A program made the translations under genes and the position numbers. A stretch of DNA of 64,000 nucleotides, from the NCBI GenBank assembly GCA_002914805.1, contig JXTB01000086.1:134381-198380 (forward strand), written 5' to 3'. The notes under the pieces were generated by a model. That model was given only the letters and a program-made list of their open reading frames with translations. It did no database searches and had not been told where the DNA came from. Origin of the DNA: Parasponia andersonii (taxonomy: Eukaryota > Streptophyta > Magnoliopsida > Rosales > Cannabaceae). Below, in pieces: positions 35,463-46,438 of the stretch (within the stretch, counting starts at the first letter, position 1; each line of letters starts with the position of its first letter).

Positions 35463-37876
35463 TACTACAACAAAAAATGTCCTTTCAAGGTACTTATAAA
35501 GTGCCTTGAAAGGCCTTTCACGGCGCCCCAAAAGCATTTTAATTATGGGAGCCGTAATAGACACTGACTACTAAGACACCGTAGAAAACCTACTATGACG
35601 CCTTATAAGTGCCTTGGTAGCTCCTGAATACTAAGTCGCTCAAAAAAAACGCCTTGGTAGATCTACCAAAGTGATTTCTAAGCGTCGTAGTATATATTTT
35701 CAAAGGATATTTTTAATATATTTGTTTATACTCCTGGAGTTTTATAAATATAATTCAAATCTATTACATACGCCAAATATTTCAAATAAAATAGAATATA
35801 AATTTAATTTACATACTAACATTAAATAAAAATTAAAAACTTAACAATATAATCACAGTTCATAATATAAAAATAGGTAGATAATGAGTAAATCAACATA
35901 GTTAAACTACTTAATATAATAACTTGATTATGATCATATCGATGTAGTTTATAAACTAAGTATATACATTAGTTTTCTAAGCCAAACTAATATGATCATC
36001 AAAAACTACATAGTTTAAATAAATAAAGTCTAGGAACCTCAAATGAGAAATTGTATTAATTTTTTGATCTACTCTTTAAGAAGTCCATTGATATCACCCT
36101 TTGTGTAGAAATTTTGTCCATTAAACTATAAATTCAAACACCTTATTTGTTAGAAATTGATCAATCAAACTCTAAATTAGAAAAGAACTAATAAAACATA
36201 CAAATTACATATCATTGCGGTAAATGATTTAACATTAGCTTGTTCAATAATTTCTCTCATAAATTTACATATGTAGAAAACTTACTTGATTGTTCTTAAA
36301 CCAATTTTCTCACGAAGTGCTAAGCCTAGAGGATCTAGAAAATATGCATAATCTTTGAGAGGATAAATCACAAGCAACAATTAATGTTTCATACTCATAA
36401 AATTAATAATAAAGATTATCTATGTATAATCTATTCGCTAATATTTATTTCTTATCCATTCTAAGCACCTTTTGGGAAAAAAAACCTTAAATAAATTTTT
36501 GTTTGTAGAGAAGACCTTATATTGAACAACTAATATAACAAACTAGAATATACTTATTTTTGACATAGCCTCTTTTATTCTTTTATTTCAAACAAGTAGC
36601 TAATCATATAAACATAAAGCAATAAAAATAATGAACTCAAAGATTCACACACAATTATAACATTATCATTATGTTACCACAACATACTATTTCTCATAAT
36701 ATATCTCCTCTAAATTAGACTTTCCCAAATAAAAATATAAAATAATTAAAAATGGTGACATAATCTAACCAAGAAAAAAATTAAGGCAACATACTTCAAA
36801 TTGTTAATATATAAGTAATTTTCTTACCCCGAACTTCTATTAAAACCTATATATAAAAAGAGATAAAAATAATTCAATGTCTAAAATTCACACCGCTTAA
36901 AATTGAAAATTCAAAAACTTGAAATAAATACAAATACAAAATACGATTTTTAACCAATAACAAATTAAATTTAAACCTATATTAACCATGTATATTAAAA
37001 AATAAAAAATAAAAAATAATTACAAACTAGATCTCAAGTCGATTTACCCTCTACCTATCTAAAACATAAAATTAGTAAAAATTGCCAAATGAACTTCACA
37101 CTTCATCTGAAATATTTTTAAAAAATGGATATATTAACAATTATATTCAACAAGACAACAAAATATAATGATATAAATTCGGATTAATTCATAGTAAAAT
37201 AGAAAAACATAGCCAAACATGAAATTTCTAGTAAATAAACAACTAAAGTAGCACTGCAAAGACTGTCAATGCATAACCAAAAAATTTCAATTTGACAATT
37301 TAGGATTATAAATAAATACACACTCAAATATAACCTAAAAGATAAAATATATACAAATTAAAAAGTCAAAACCATAATTAAAACAATGAGTAAACTAATT
37401 TAAGTGACAAAAATAAGTTGGATTTATGGAAGGTTAAGAATCTAAATCAACACAACCTAAAATATAAAATTTTCACAAATTAATAGGTTAAAATCATAGT
37501 TAAAACAATAAGTAATCTTAATTTAGTAACAAAAATAAGTTTAAAAGGTTGGAAATATCTTTTTGGCCGGAAAATATAGTATATTGAAATATAGAGGCGC
37601 GGCTGGGCTTAGAGAGAATATCAGCTAAGTAAGAAAGAGCAAAATGCTCAATTTGAAGCCCTTGTACATGACCCCTGTGATGGCGCCTTATAGACGCCAT
37701 GAAAAACCTAACACGACACCTTTAAGGTGCAGTTATTTTATGTCACCTATCACAATACTTTTTAGGCACCGTGGTAGGTAAATGTCTTTCACGGTATCTT
37801 ATAGGCGTCATGGTCATTTGTGCCTTTACCATGATGCGTCTGTATACATACTGTGGTAAAAGCCTTTTTAAGTATG
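35463..37876. mobile_element. Non-autonomous CACTA (En/Spm)-like element
   Basis: The left end TACTACAACAAAAAATG matches the CACTA terminal consensus CACTACAAC-AAAAATG except for the first base. Both subterminal regions (35480-35690 and 37670-37870) carry many short repeats of the type GCGCC/GGCGTC-TTATAAG-TGCC and CTTGGTAG in both orientations, as in En/Spm elements. AAA on both sides fits the 3-bp target duplication of the group but is weak evidence in an A-run. The right terminus is degraded (AAGTATG). The 2 kb interior is AT-rich with no transposase seen. Confidence 0.65.
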
Positions 37877-37930
37877 AAAATGTGTATGATAAATTTTTAT
37901 CGGTCAAAATAATACTTATATATAGGTAAA

Positions 37931-37962
<32 letters not shown>

Positions 37963-37983
37963 ATATCTACCGGATTGGTGCCC
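37877..37983. mobile_element. Right part of the MITE split by the CACTA-like insertion
   Basis: AAAATGTGTATGATAAATTTTTATCGGTC...CTACCGGATTGGTGCCC completes the MITE begun at 35308. It is also the start of the segment duplicated at about 38386. Confidence 0.7.
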
Positions 37984-38800
37984 TGTATATATATAAACAA
38001 GCTGGCATGCATTTACTAAAATGAGTATAAAGAAAGAGATATCAACTATAATACTGCTCGAAATATACGTCCATACCTTCTTGGTTATGTGTAAGTAACA
38101 TAAATTCAATAGATAATCTTTGAAGGGACTTCCAAATTCTAATTCAGAAAGAGCGTATGAATCATCATAGAGAAACCATTCCTATTTTCGTTTCATTCTA
38201 CTGAGTAGATATTTTGTCAAAGAAAAATATCTTTTTATTATAGCAATACTATCGAACTAAATCAAATTTTGTTTGTTGGTTACAAACTTAATTGATCACT
38301 AACCACAAGCTAGTGATCACTTAATTGATCACATGTTGTTTGAAAATCTAGTGATCACTTAATTGATCACATGTTGTTTGAAAATATACGTGATAAATTT
38401 TCAAGTCAAAATGATACCTATATATAAAATAAAAGAAAATAAAAACCTACTAAGTTGGTGCCTATATATATATATATATAAACAAGCTAGCATGCATTTA
38501 CTAAAATAAGTACAAAATAAAGGACATCAACTATAATACTATAATACTAATCGAAACATGCATCCATACCTTCTGGGTTATATGTAAGTAACGTAACTTT
38601 AGTAGGTAATCTTTGAAGGGACTTCCAAATTCCAAATTAGAAGGAGCATATGAATCATCATAGAGAAACCATTCCTATTTTCGTTTCATTCAACCGAGTA
38701 GATGTTTTTTTATAGAAAAATATCTTTTTATTATAGCAATACTACCGAACTAAAATAAGTTTTGTTTGTTGGTTACAAACTTAATTGATCACTAACCACA
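37883..38800. repeat. Tandem segmental duplication, two ~420-bp units
   Basis: Unit A (about 37883-38309) and unit B (about 38386-38798) share the MITE end, AAACAAGCT-GCATGCATTTACTAAAAT, CCATACCTTCT-GGTTAT-TGTAAGTAAC, AATCTTTGAAGGGACTTCC, AATCATCATAGAGAAACCATTCC and TTGTTGGTTACAAACTTAATTGATCAC, in order, with moderate divergence. In unit B a (TA)n run follows the MITE end. Both carry the MITE end that the CACTA insertion separated, so unit A lies directly beside that junction. Confidence 0.75.
38310..38385. repeat. Perfect 38-bp tandem duplication
   Basis: CTAGTGATCACTTAATTGAT... occupies 38310-38347 and again 38348-38385, exactly between the two segmental duplicates. TGATCA palindromes occur several times here. 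Confidence 0.85.
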
Positions 38801-38997
38801 ATTACATTTAACATTAAAGTTCTAGGTTCAAATCCCTGCACTACCTTCACAAACACCGTTCAAATTGGCATGGCATATCGTTTGAAAATACAACAATAGA
38901 ATAAACAACAATATATAATATATATTTATATGTGTATTTCCTTAACATATATATGCACAATAGCATAAACAATAATATAATATATATATATATATAT

Positions 38998-39225
38998 GGG
39001 TACCAATCTAGCAGGTATGTTTTTTTATATCTATAGATAGGTATTGTTTTGGCCAATTAAAATTCATAACATATATCTTTTCATGATAAAAAATAGTAAG
39101 AGAAAAAACATTAATAATGCACGTTTTTTCATACACACTATTGTTGTAATTATATAATGATCTAATGGCTAAAAAAATACCTATAGATAGGTATAAAAAA
39201 TAAAAATACCTACCGGATTAATGAG
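38998..39225 (+). mobile_element. MITE of the TA-microsatellite family
   Basis: Starts GGGTACCAATCTAGCAGGTAT directly after a (TA)n run and ends AATACCTACCGGATTAATGAG. It contains an internal inverted motif (ATCTATAGATAGGTAT / ATACCTATAGATAGGTAT). Confidence 0.7.
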
Positions 39226-39269
39226 TAATATGAATTCATATATGTATCTCTTTAACAATATGTATGTAT

Positions 39270-39507
39270 GGGCACTAATTTAGTAGTTTTTTTTTTTATC
39301 TATTCATAGATATTGTTTTACCCAATTAAAATCATTACACATGTCTTTTTATGTTAAAAGTTGAAAAGAGAAAAATATTAAATAATGAATATTTATTTTT
39401 ATTTTTTTCTAGTTACTCAATTTTTTATAACCATTAAATAATAATCCAACGGTTAAAAAAAAATACCTAGACATAGATAGGAAAAAAATACCTATTAGAT
39501 TGGAACC
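39270..39507 (+). mobile_element. MITE of the TA-microsatellite family, second adjacent copy
   Basis: Starts GGGCACTAATTTAGTAG after ATGTATGTAT and ends AATACCTATTAGATTGGAACC. Same orientation as the copy 45 bp to its left. Confidence 0.7.
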
Positions 39508-40196
39508 GTGTGTACTAATATTTCCTTAAAAATATATATATATAGCAAATGAAAAAGGACAATATCACGACCGACACTAACAACACTAAGCTATAATACC
39601 ATAAAAATGGCAATAAATAATAACACAAAACATAAACAACAATAGTAATTATTTATAATAAAAACGACAGTTTAAAAAAAAAAGCCTTAATAATATACAA
39701 AAATGACAATGAATAAGGAACGCACATGAAGAAATGACAAAGATGTTAACAGAACGATAACAATATCAAAATCAGAGAACTTGAAGAAAGCGAAGTTCGA
39801 CTTTCGAGGGAAAGCTGCATATTAAAAGCATAGAGTATAGAATGACTGGCGCGCGGAACTTAGCACTAGCGAAAGTTGGGAGACTCCTAGCATTTAACAC
39901 ATCCTTTTTCCATTTCTGAGATAATTCATTTCAGAAGTTTGGAGCATAAACAAGGGCCTTTGAATTCATGAGCCGATGAAATCTCAACTAGGGGCAACGA
40001 CAACAATACAACTCATCCGGAACCTTAATTATGCGTTGTGCCTAAAGAATCACTATGTCACTAGTCGTGATCAGTTCTCAAGTGTCGTTCTTCTTCGGAG
40101 ATTCCATTTCTTCTATAAATGACAACACCAACATGTCGAATAAATAAGAAACCAAAGTGCAAGTGAAAGCTAGAAAAGGGAGTTTCTAAAGAGAGG
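39508..40196. other. Intergenic DNA, A- and AAC-rich
   Basis: Repeated AACGACA / AACAATA-type strings and a small GC-richer patch near 39840-39870; similar strings recur at 40630-40760. No gene recognised. Confidence 0.4.
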
Positions 40197-40535
40197 GCAC
40201 TGCAAAAAAATGAAAAAAAAATTGAAATTTGGGTATTCTTGTAGACTCTATAAAATAATACCATAAAATTAAAAATTTACAAAAATCGATAATTTATGCT
40301 GATTTTTTTTTATCAATTTTAATGACGAAAATGGTATTATATCCTCTATCAAAAGTGAATTAGTTTTTATTAGTATTGTTATTTTTTACTTGTTAAAGTT
40401 ATTTAAAAAATAAACTCAAAATATGAATTTTAAAAGTATTAATTTTCAAAAATTCTTAAAAATATTATTTTACAGATTTCAAATTTAAAGATTTATATTG
40501 AAAAACATTCCAATGCAGGATTTTTTTTTATCGCG
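40197..40535 (+). repeat. Non-coding dispersed repeat, copy 1 (GTAAAC/GTTTAC type)
   Basis: Shares ordered motifs with 43739-44215: TAAAATAATAC, ATTAATTTTCAAAAATTCTTAA, AATATTATTTTACA, and an end resembling GCGGTTTAC. Probably a MITE whose ends carry GTAAAC-type inverted repeats. Confidence 0.5.
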
Positions 40536-43500
40536 GTTTACCTTCTAGAGACACAACCAATTAACCAAAGCAGTTCGTTCTCCTCGCTTGAGATGAGTGA
40601 GGCTTTCCCGCGTGGGATAAGGGTGATAACTTGAAACGACAAAAAGCATAAAAAACGACATCAAGCTAAACAACAATAATATCACTAGAACGACATAATC
40701 TAAAATGATAGCAAGCGGGAAATGACAAACATGAAAGAATGATAGTTTGACGCAAAGCTGCGCGTACAATGATCAAACTCATAGGGTGGACTGTAGAGTT
40801 TAGAGGATGAGGGACGAAGAGAGAATTAGCACCACAAAAGTATTGAGCGATCAGGTCACTCAATATAAAAATAAATATCTCTCGAGTCATTTTAGAAATA
40901 AAAATTTTGAATATAACTTTTCTAGATAAAGTCATTTTGCCCCAGGGACAGTGCTGTATAGGGGCCAGTGGGGGCCAATAGCCCTATTGGACTTCGGCCA
41001 AAATTTTTTTACCTATATATTATTATATAGTATTATATATCATAATATATAGATAGATATGAATTTATTATGTCAAATTTGTTGTAAAGTGTTGTACTCA
41101 GCTGGCCTTAGAATTCTTCTAAAGTACATTACTTTAGGGTCTTTTTTGCTAAGCCGAAACACATTTGAAAGAAATATAGTTACTTTCGGATAATACCACA
41201 CCTGAAAATGAAATCAAATAAATGAGAGACCCAAAAGGAAAAACAAAATGTGTACTTACAAATATAGAGGAAATAGGAAAGATGACATGAAAAAAGGGTT
41301 CGAGAGTGACCAAAAAAAAAATAAAATAAAAACACATGAGAGTTAAGGGATCACTAAACCATTAACTAATGAAAATTTTTTCATCATTCTGTTTCTTATT
41401 AGATAGAATTTTAATTTATTTTAGTTGGTTAAGAAATTGAAAATAGGATTCTAAAATTAAGATTCTATATCCTTATAAAGTAAGGGGTGATCCAAAAAAG
41501 CAGCTCTTCAACCATTTTATGTTTTTTTCTCCTTTGTATTCAATTGCTTTTCATAGTTTACTGGGTGTTTTTGATTACATGAGGCGGTATGTATTTGCCT
41601 TTAAAAAAAAAAAAAAAAAACAACGTGACTCTTTCTTTGCATAATTGGTGTAAGTTGGGCACTGGCCGCGTATTGGGCTCGGGATTTATTTGGATAAATG
41701 TTGATCTTTAAAAAATATAGTTAAGAAAATATTAATACCAAAAATAAAATAGAAATAAATTGTTAAAACTATAAAGAGTTAGAAACTCAATTTATGTTTA
41801 AAATGTCAAAATGTCTTTTGTCCACCAAATTCTTTAACAAATTGGACTATCATCAAGTAACTCACAATTCAAACATTTTTTTAAAAATAAAGTCTAAATA
41901 GCCAAATACAAAATACATAATTCATTTAGATATCTTATACGAATATTTGACTGCCAAAGTTTTTGTTCACAGAATATTTTTTAAAAAAAATAATCAGTTA
42001 ATACAATCTAATTTCAAAATCTTATAGAAACCAAATTATTCTTACTATTGAATCTTATATGATTATATGTCAAATATAATATAGTGACAACACTTTTTAC
42101 TTTTTGTTGGCACTTTTGTTGGCACCATGACTATTAGCATTATGGAAATCACATCCAAAGAGGTTTTTCTATTTTTTTAGAAAATAAAATTGACCTAATA
42201 CATGAGATTGAAGTTACAATTAATATTCATTATTCTTTACTATCATTATATGATTCTTATATTTAGGAGCATATTGTTATTTATTAAGATTATAAACCTC
42301 TTTTTTTTTTTTATAGGCAATTTTCTATATCATTTGAGTTGTTATTAAAATACTTATGTATGATATTATCATTTATATTTTTAAATCATCAAAGTATTAT
42401 ATTTTTTTAAAATATAATTTTATTATAATTCTTGTTTGTAATTTACATTATAGGAAAATTTTCCTAAATTATTCAATATTTAATAGACAACACCAATCCT
42501 ATATTCTTTGAAAATAAAAGTATAAAAGTAGATGAAAAATAGTTTCTATGTAGGCAATAAATAAAAAAATAATAATAGAGTCTACATCTTCGTTTGAGTT
42601 TCAGTATTGTCCAATTTAATGATAAGAAACAGGTTGTATTACTTGGTGCAGATAAACATACATCAATAATTAACCGATTTAACTAAATGTAAATTTATAA
42701 AATTGAACTTAGTTGATTTGATTTCTCAACTTTTGCTCACCTTAAAAAAAAACTAAATGAAACTTAGTTTCTTAACTTTTATTTTTTATTTAACAAGAAA
42801 CAACGAGGTGTAGGCTCGTACCAAAACTAGTATGTAGTAAGTGTCAATAAGGAAGCAACACTTCAACCTTTTTGTTGTCATTTATAAGCTTACTTTATAG
42901 TTTTATCCTTCTTTCAATTCTAATACAAATATGTAATTTATTAATTAGTTTAAGGTTGATTTGGTATATTTGAAAATTCTTTTTACTCCTCGTAGGTACT
43001 ACATATACCAACGCACCTACGTTTTGCTATTCACAGACAATTTTTTTTAGTTATTTATTTATTTTCTTTCTATTTTCATTGCCTTTTCATTTTTCAATTT
43101 TTTTAAGTAAATTTGCCTTTTCAAGTTTGTATTTTAATTGCTCTTTTTTTTTCATAATTATAAAAGCTCTTTTTTTTTTCTTTCAATTTTTATGTTCATC
43201 GTCGTAGTAGTTTAGTTTGTTATATTTATTATTTTAAGAAAAATAAACCATAAAATACCTTAAAAAATAAAAAAATAAAAAAAAATAAATAGAACAATTT
43301 AAAGGCAAACAAAATCGTTTTTCTTAATAAATTAAAAGAATTGATCATCTTGTGAAATTAGGTTATCCATACATTTTTTTTTACAATTAATCCTTTATAT
43401 AAAATCTTTAGGAAAACTTTTTTTTTTCTTTTTTATCTTAGAATATCAATATATATTTAAAACATCAATTATAACTAACACTATAATATATTTCGCCAAA

Positions 43501-43738
43501 AAGTTAAAAAATAAAATACATAGACACGTCCCTAGAACTAGTTTATTTTAGAAGCGACAATTTGCGACGGCAAACTTAACAAACGTAATGACCAATATTT
43601 TTTAGGAATGTGGAATACCTGAGATGGCTTTTATGTGAGTAAGTCGTTATCGTAGTTTTCTTAGATGTGTTACAACCATTATTAAACTTTTCATATGGGT
43701 TTTAGTTGTCATCATATTTTATTTAAAAAGAAAATGGA
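40536..43738. other. AT-rich intergenic DNA
   Basis: Poly-A and poly-T runs and dispersed AT-rich DNA. Minus-strand open frames at 40545-40935 and 41149-41337 are hydrophobic, low-complexity translations without recognisable domains. No gene supported. Confidence 0.45.
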
Positions 43739-44215
43739 GGGACACTAATAAACGGTGAACTGTAAACAAATATTATGAAATTTTGAGTATTTTGTAATAT
43801 CAAGTTTGAAATTTTGAAATTTAGAAAAATGAAGGGACACTAATAAACGGTGAACTGTAAACAAATATTATGAAATTTTGAGTATTCTGTAATATCAAGT
43901 TTGAAATTTAGATTTTATAAAATAATACATTGAGATTAAGACTGAAAATTAATAAGTTAGACTGTTTTTTTACCAGTTTTAGTAATGAAATATCTTAAAT
44001 TAAAGCTATATTAGTCTTTATTATTGCACTTAATTTTGAGGATATTATTAATAGTTTTGAGGATATTATTATTTTTTATCAATTAAAATTATTTAAAAAA
44101 TTAAATATTAATTTTCAAAAATTCTTAACTACAAATATTATTTTACAAAATTTAAAGTTTAGGATTTAAATTACATCGTACCCAAAATTCATAATATTTT
44201 TTTGCAGTTTACTTT
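43739..44215 (+). repeat. Non-coding dispersed repeat, copy 2, with an internal 95-bp duplication
   Basis: The first 95 bp (GGGACACTAATAAACGGTGA...) at 43739-43833 repeat at 43834-43918 with about one mismatch in the shared core. Inverted termini ACTGTAAACAAATATTATGA and, reading inward from the right, GTAAACTGCAAAAAAATATTATGA mark a MITE-like element related to 40197-40535. Confidence 0.6.
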
Positions 44216-46240
44216 ACTAATAAATCTTTCTTTTCGAGAGTTGCTTTGCACAAAATGGGTATATGCATCTATCAAAGAGTGTTTGCAGTTAATGGTTACT
44301 TAATGCTCTTATTCTCAATTCTAAAACTGATATAACGATGAATTTATTGTGAATGTTAGACCAATGAGAATTTTAATACTTGGAGTTAAATGCATAAATA
44401 ATAATTAATTAATTAATGTTAGGAGTCACATTTAACTTATTTTTATTGTTATAGTCTGGCTATGATGGTCTTAGCAAGCGGAGGATTAACTTATGAAAGA
44501 ATTTATTCTTCCAACTCAATTTTTTATTGTAAATACTTTTTTTAAAAAAAAAAAACATATTTGTTGTTTCATAGGAACATATATTGTTTTTTTTTTTTAT
44601 TTTTTTTCAAGGGCAGATTCTACTATACAACCCTTAAAATTGACCGTAAACTTACAGTCCCTCTTTGCACCATTGGATGTAGATTAAATAGTCAGGATTT
44701 ACATGAATAGATGGCAAAATACGTGCTCTGCTTTATACAAAAATTAAATTTATTATTGATTCTAATGGAATAAAATAACGAGAAGAAAACAAAAAAAAGC
44801 CATGTTTATACGATTTCATTACTTTTCATTAATTCCCTCCGTGTAGTCCCCCATAAAACTATTTTGGGCATGAATTTTTTAGTTTCTCATCTGAAACTAG
44901 GAATCTATGAGTCTTTACTAGGAACCCAAAAACTTAAAAATCAGAATCTCTCAAAACTATAATCATCTCTCTACCTGACGAATCCGTGTCTCGAATCCTT
45001 CCGTCTTGCTCTATCTTAATTGCTTATCTCAGATCTAAAACTCCTCGATATGAAACACTTATTTTGAACCAATTGGATATTTGTTAATTTTTTTCCCCTT
45101 CAAAAAGGTGGATACCTGAATAATGTTTGAACAACTTTATGTGCTCACAGGATTACATATTTCGAATGAATCAGAATATCAGAGTGATTCGCCAGATATA
45201 ATTGTAGCCCATACATATGTGGTTTTCCTTTATCTTCCGTTTTTCTTGGGCTTCTTCCTCGTGCCTTTTCCGCTCAACATCCATACTTTCTTTGAGCTAA
45301 ATGACGATTTAATAATTAAGGCAAAATATTAACCAATTTAATTAATGGCAGTGTTGATGGTATTTGGCTAAATATCGTATCTTATAATGACTTGATGTCT
45401 TGTTTATTCTGGCTTCTCTTTGTTTTTTTTTTAAGAGCTTGATTTAGAGTTGTTTGCCTCTAGAATTTGTCAATATATATATATATATATATATATATAT
45501 TGCTCGATATATTGGGGTTTTTTAGAAATCTTGGCAATTTTTCTTTTTCTTGATTTTTTATTGTTAGAAAGTTTTTTTTGGTTATTTGAGCTTTTTTTTA
45601 AATAAAAATTTCTTACTGATTTATGGTTGTTGTGTTGCTATTCTTGGTGAGATTCGTTGTTACAGAATTTTTTTTTTTTTTTTTGTGATCCAATTTCCAG
45701 AAATTATTTTCTATATTTCCATAACTCTTTCAATAAAAACCTATAAAGAGGAAGATGAACAAATGACTGTAATTGAAGTCGGAAAAATGAAAAATAGAAA
45801 AGGAAATTGAGGAAGAACACAAACGGTTTTCAGGAACGAGGAAGAAGAATGGGAGCATAATCCTGCATCCCAAATTATATTTTATTGTAGTTTGTGGGTC
45901 CGTTAAAGTGTCAGATTAATTACGTGTCATTTAATGAGATTGTTGTCCTAGGAGCGGATTATGGGTCCTATAATATAATTCCTCCTTTTCCAAGGCTCCG
46001 TATGATTATAATTATTATTATCATTATTTTTTGCTGAGCAAAAACGTAACTTACAAAAACACCCTTCGCGTACTTCGGTTTAACCGTACTCAAATTATAC
46101 ATGCATTCTAAATCCGACAGCTGTCTTAACCCTAACGGTCGATTACATATTTCTCCCGTGAACCCAAGCACATTGAAAAACCGCTCCAAATTTACCCGGT
46201 GCACCCTCCCACTGAGTCTCTGATGCAAAACAACAAAGTT
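44216..46240. other. Intergenic DNA upstream of the KIAA0930-like gene
   Basis: (TA)n at about 45472-45500 and poly-T runs. 44940-45330 is less AT-biased, with a 69-codon open frame at 45123-45332 containing a hydrophobic stretch (VVFLYLPFFLGFFLVPF); I cannot assign it. The promoter of the downstream gene must lie in the last few hundred bases. Confidence 0.4.
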
Positions 46241-46322
46241 ACAGTTTCGTGGGGCTCAGATCGCAGAGAACTCGCGCCACTCTGCCCTTCCTCGAATTTG
46301 TTTGGGGGGCATTGTAACAGTA

Positions 46323-46372
46323 AAACCCTAATTAGCCATAGCCAAACCCCTTCTCTCTCTAAGAAACCCTAA
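46323..46372 (+). promoter_or_regulatory. Two telo-box motifs in the leader/promoter of the KIAA0930-like gene
   Basis: AAACCCTAA occurs at 46323-46331 and 46364-46372, with a CTCTCTCT pyrimidine patch between. In plants AAACCCTA boxes near the start site are common in broadly expressed genes (established). The start ATG is 67 bp downstream. Use of these sites is inference. Confidence 0.5.
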
Positions 46373-46438
46373 TTTTGAAATCTATAGAATAAGGGAGACG
46401 AATTGTGAAAAGAGAAGTAATCAACGGCGACGCCAAAG

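Noticed and set aside
38840-38875. GGTTCAAATCC, a match to a tRNA/SINE B box
   Set aside because: No convincing A box at the right spacing, no cloverleaf and no SINE tail; the string alone is not enough.
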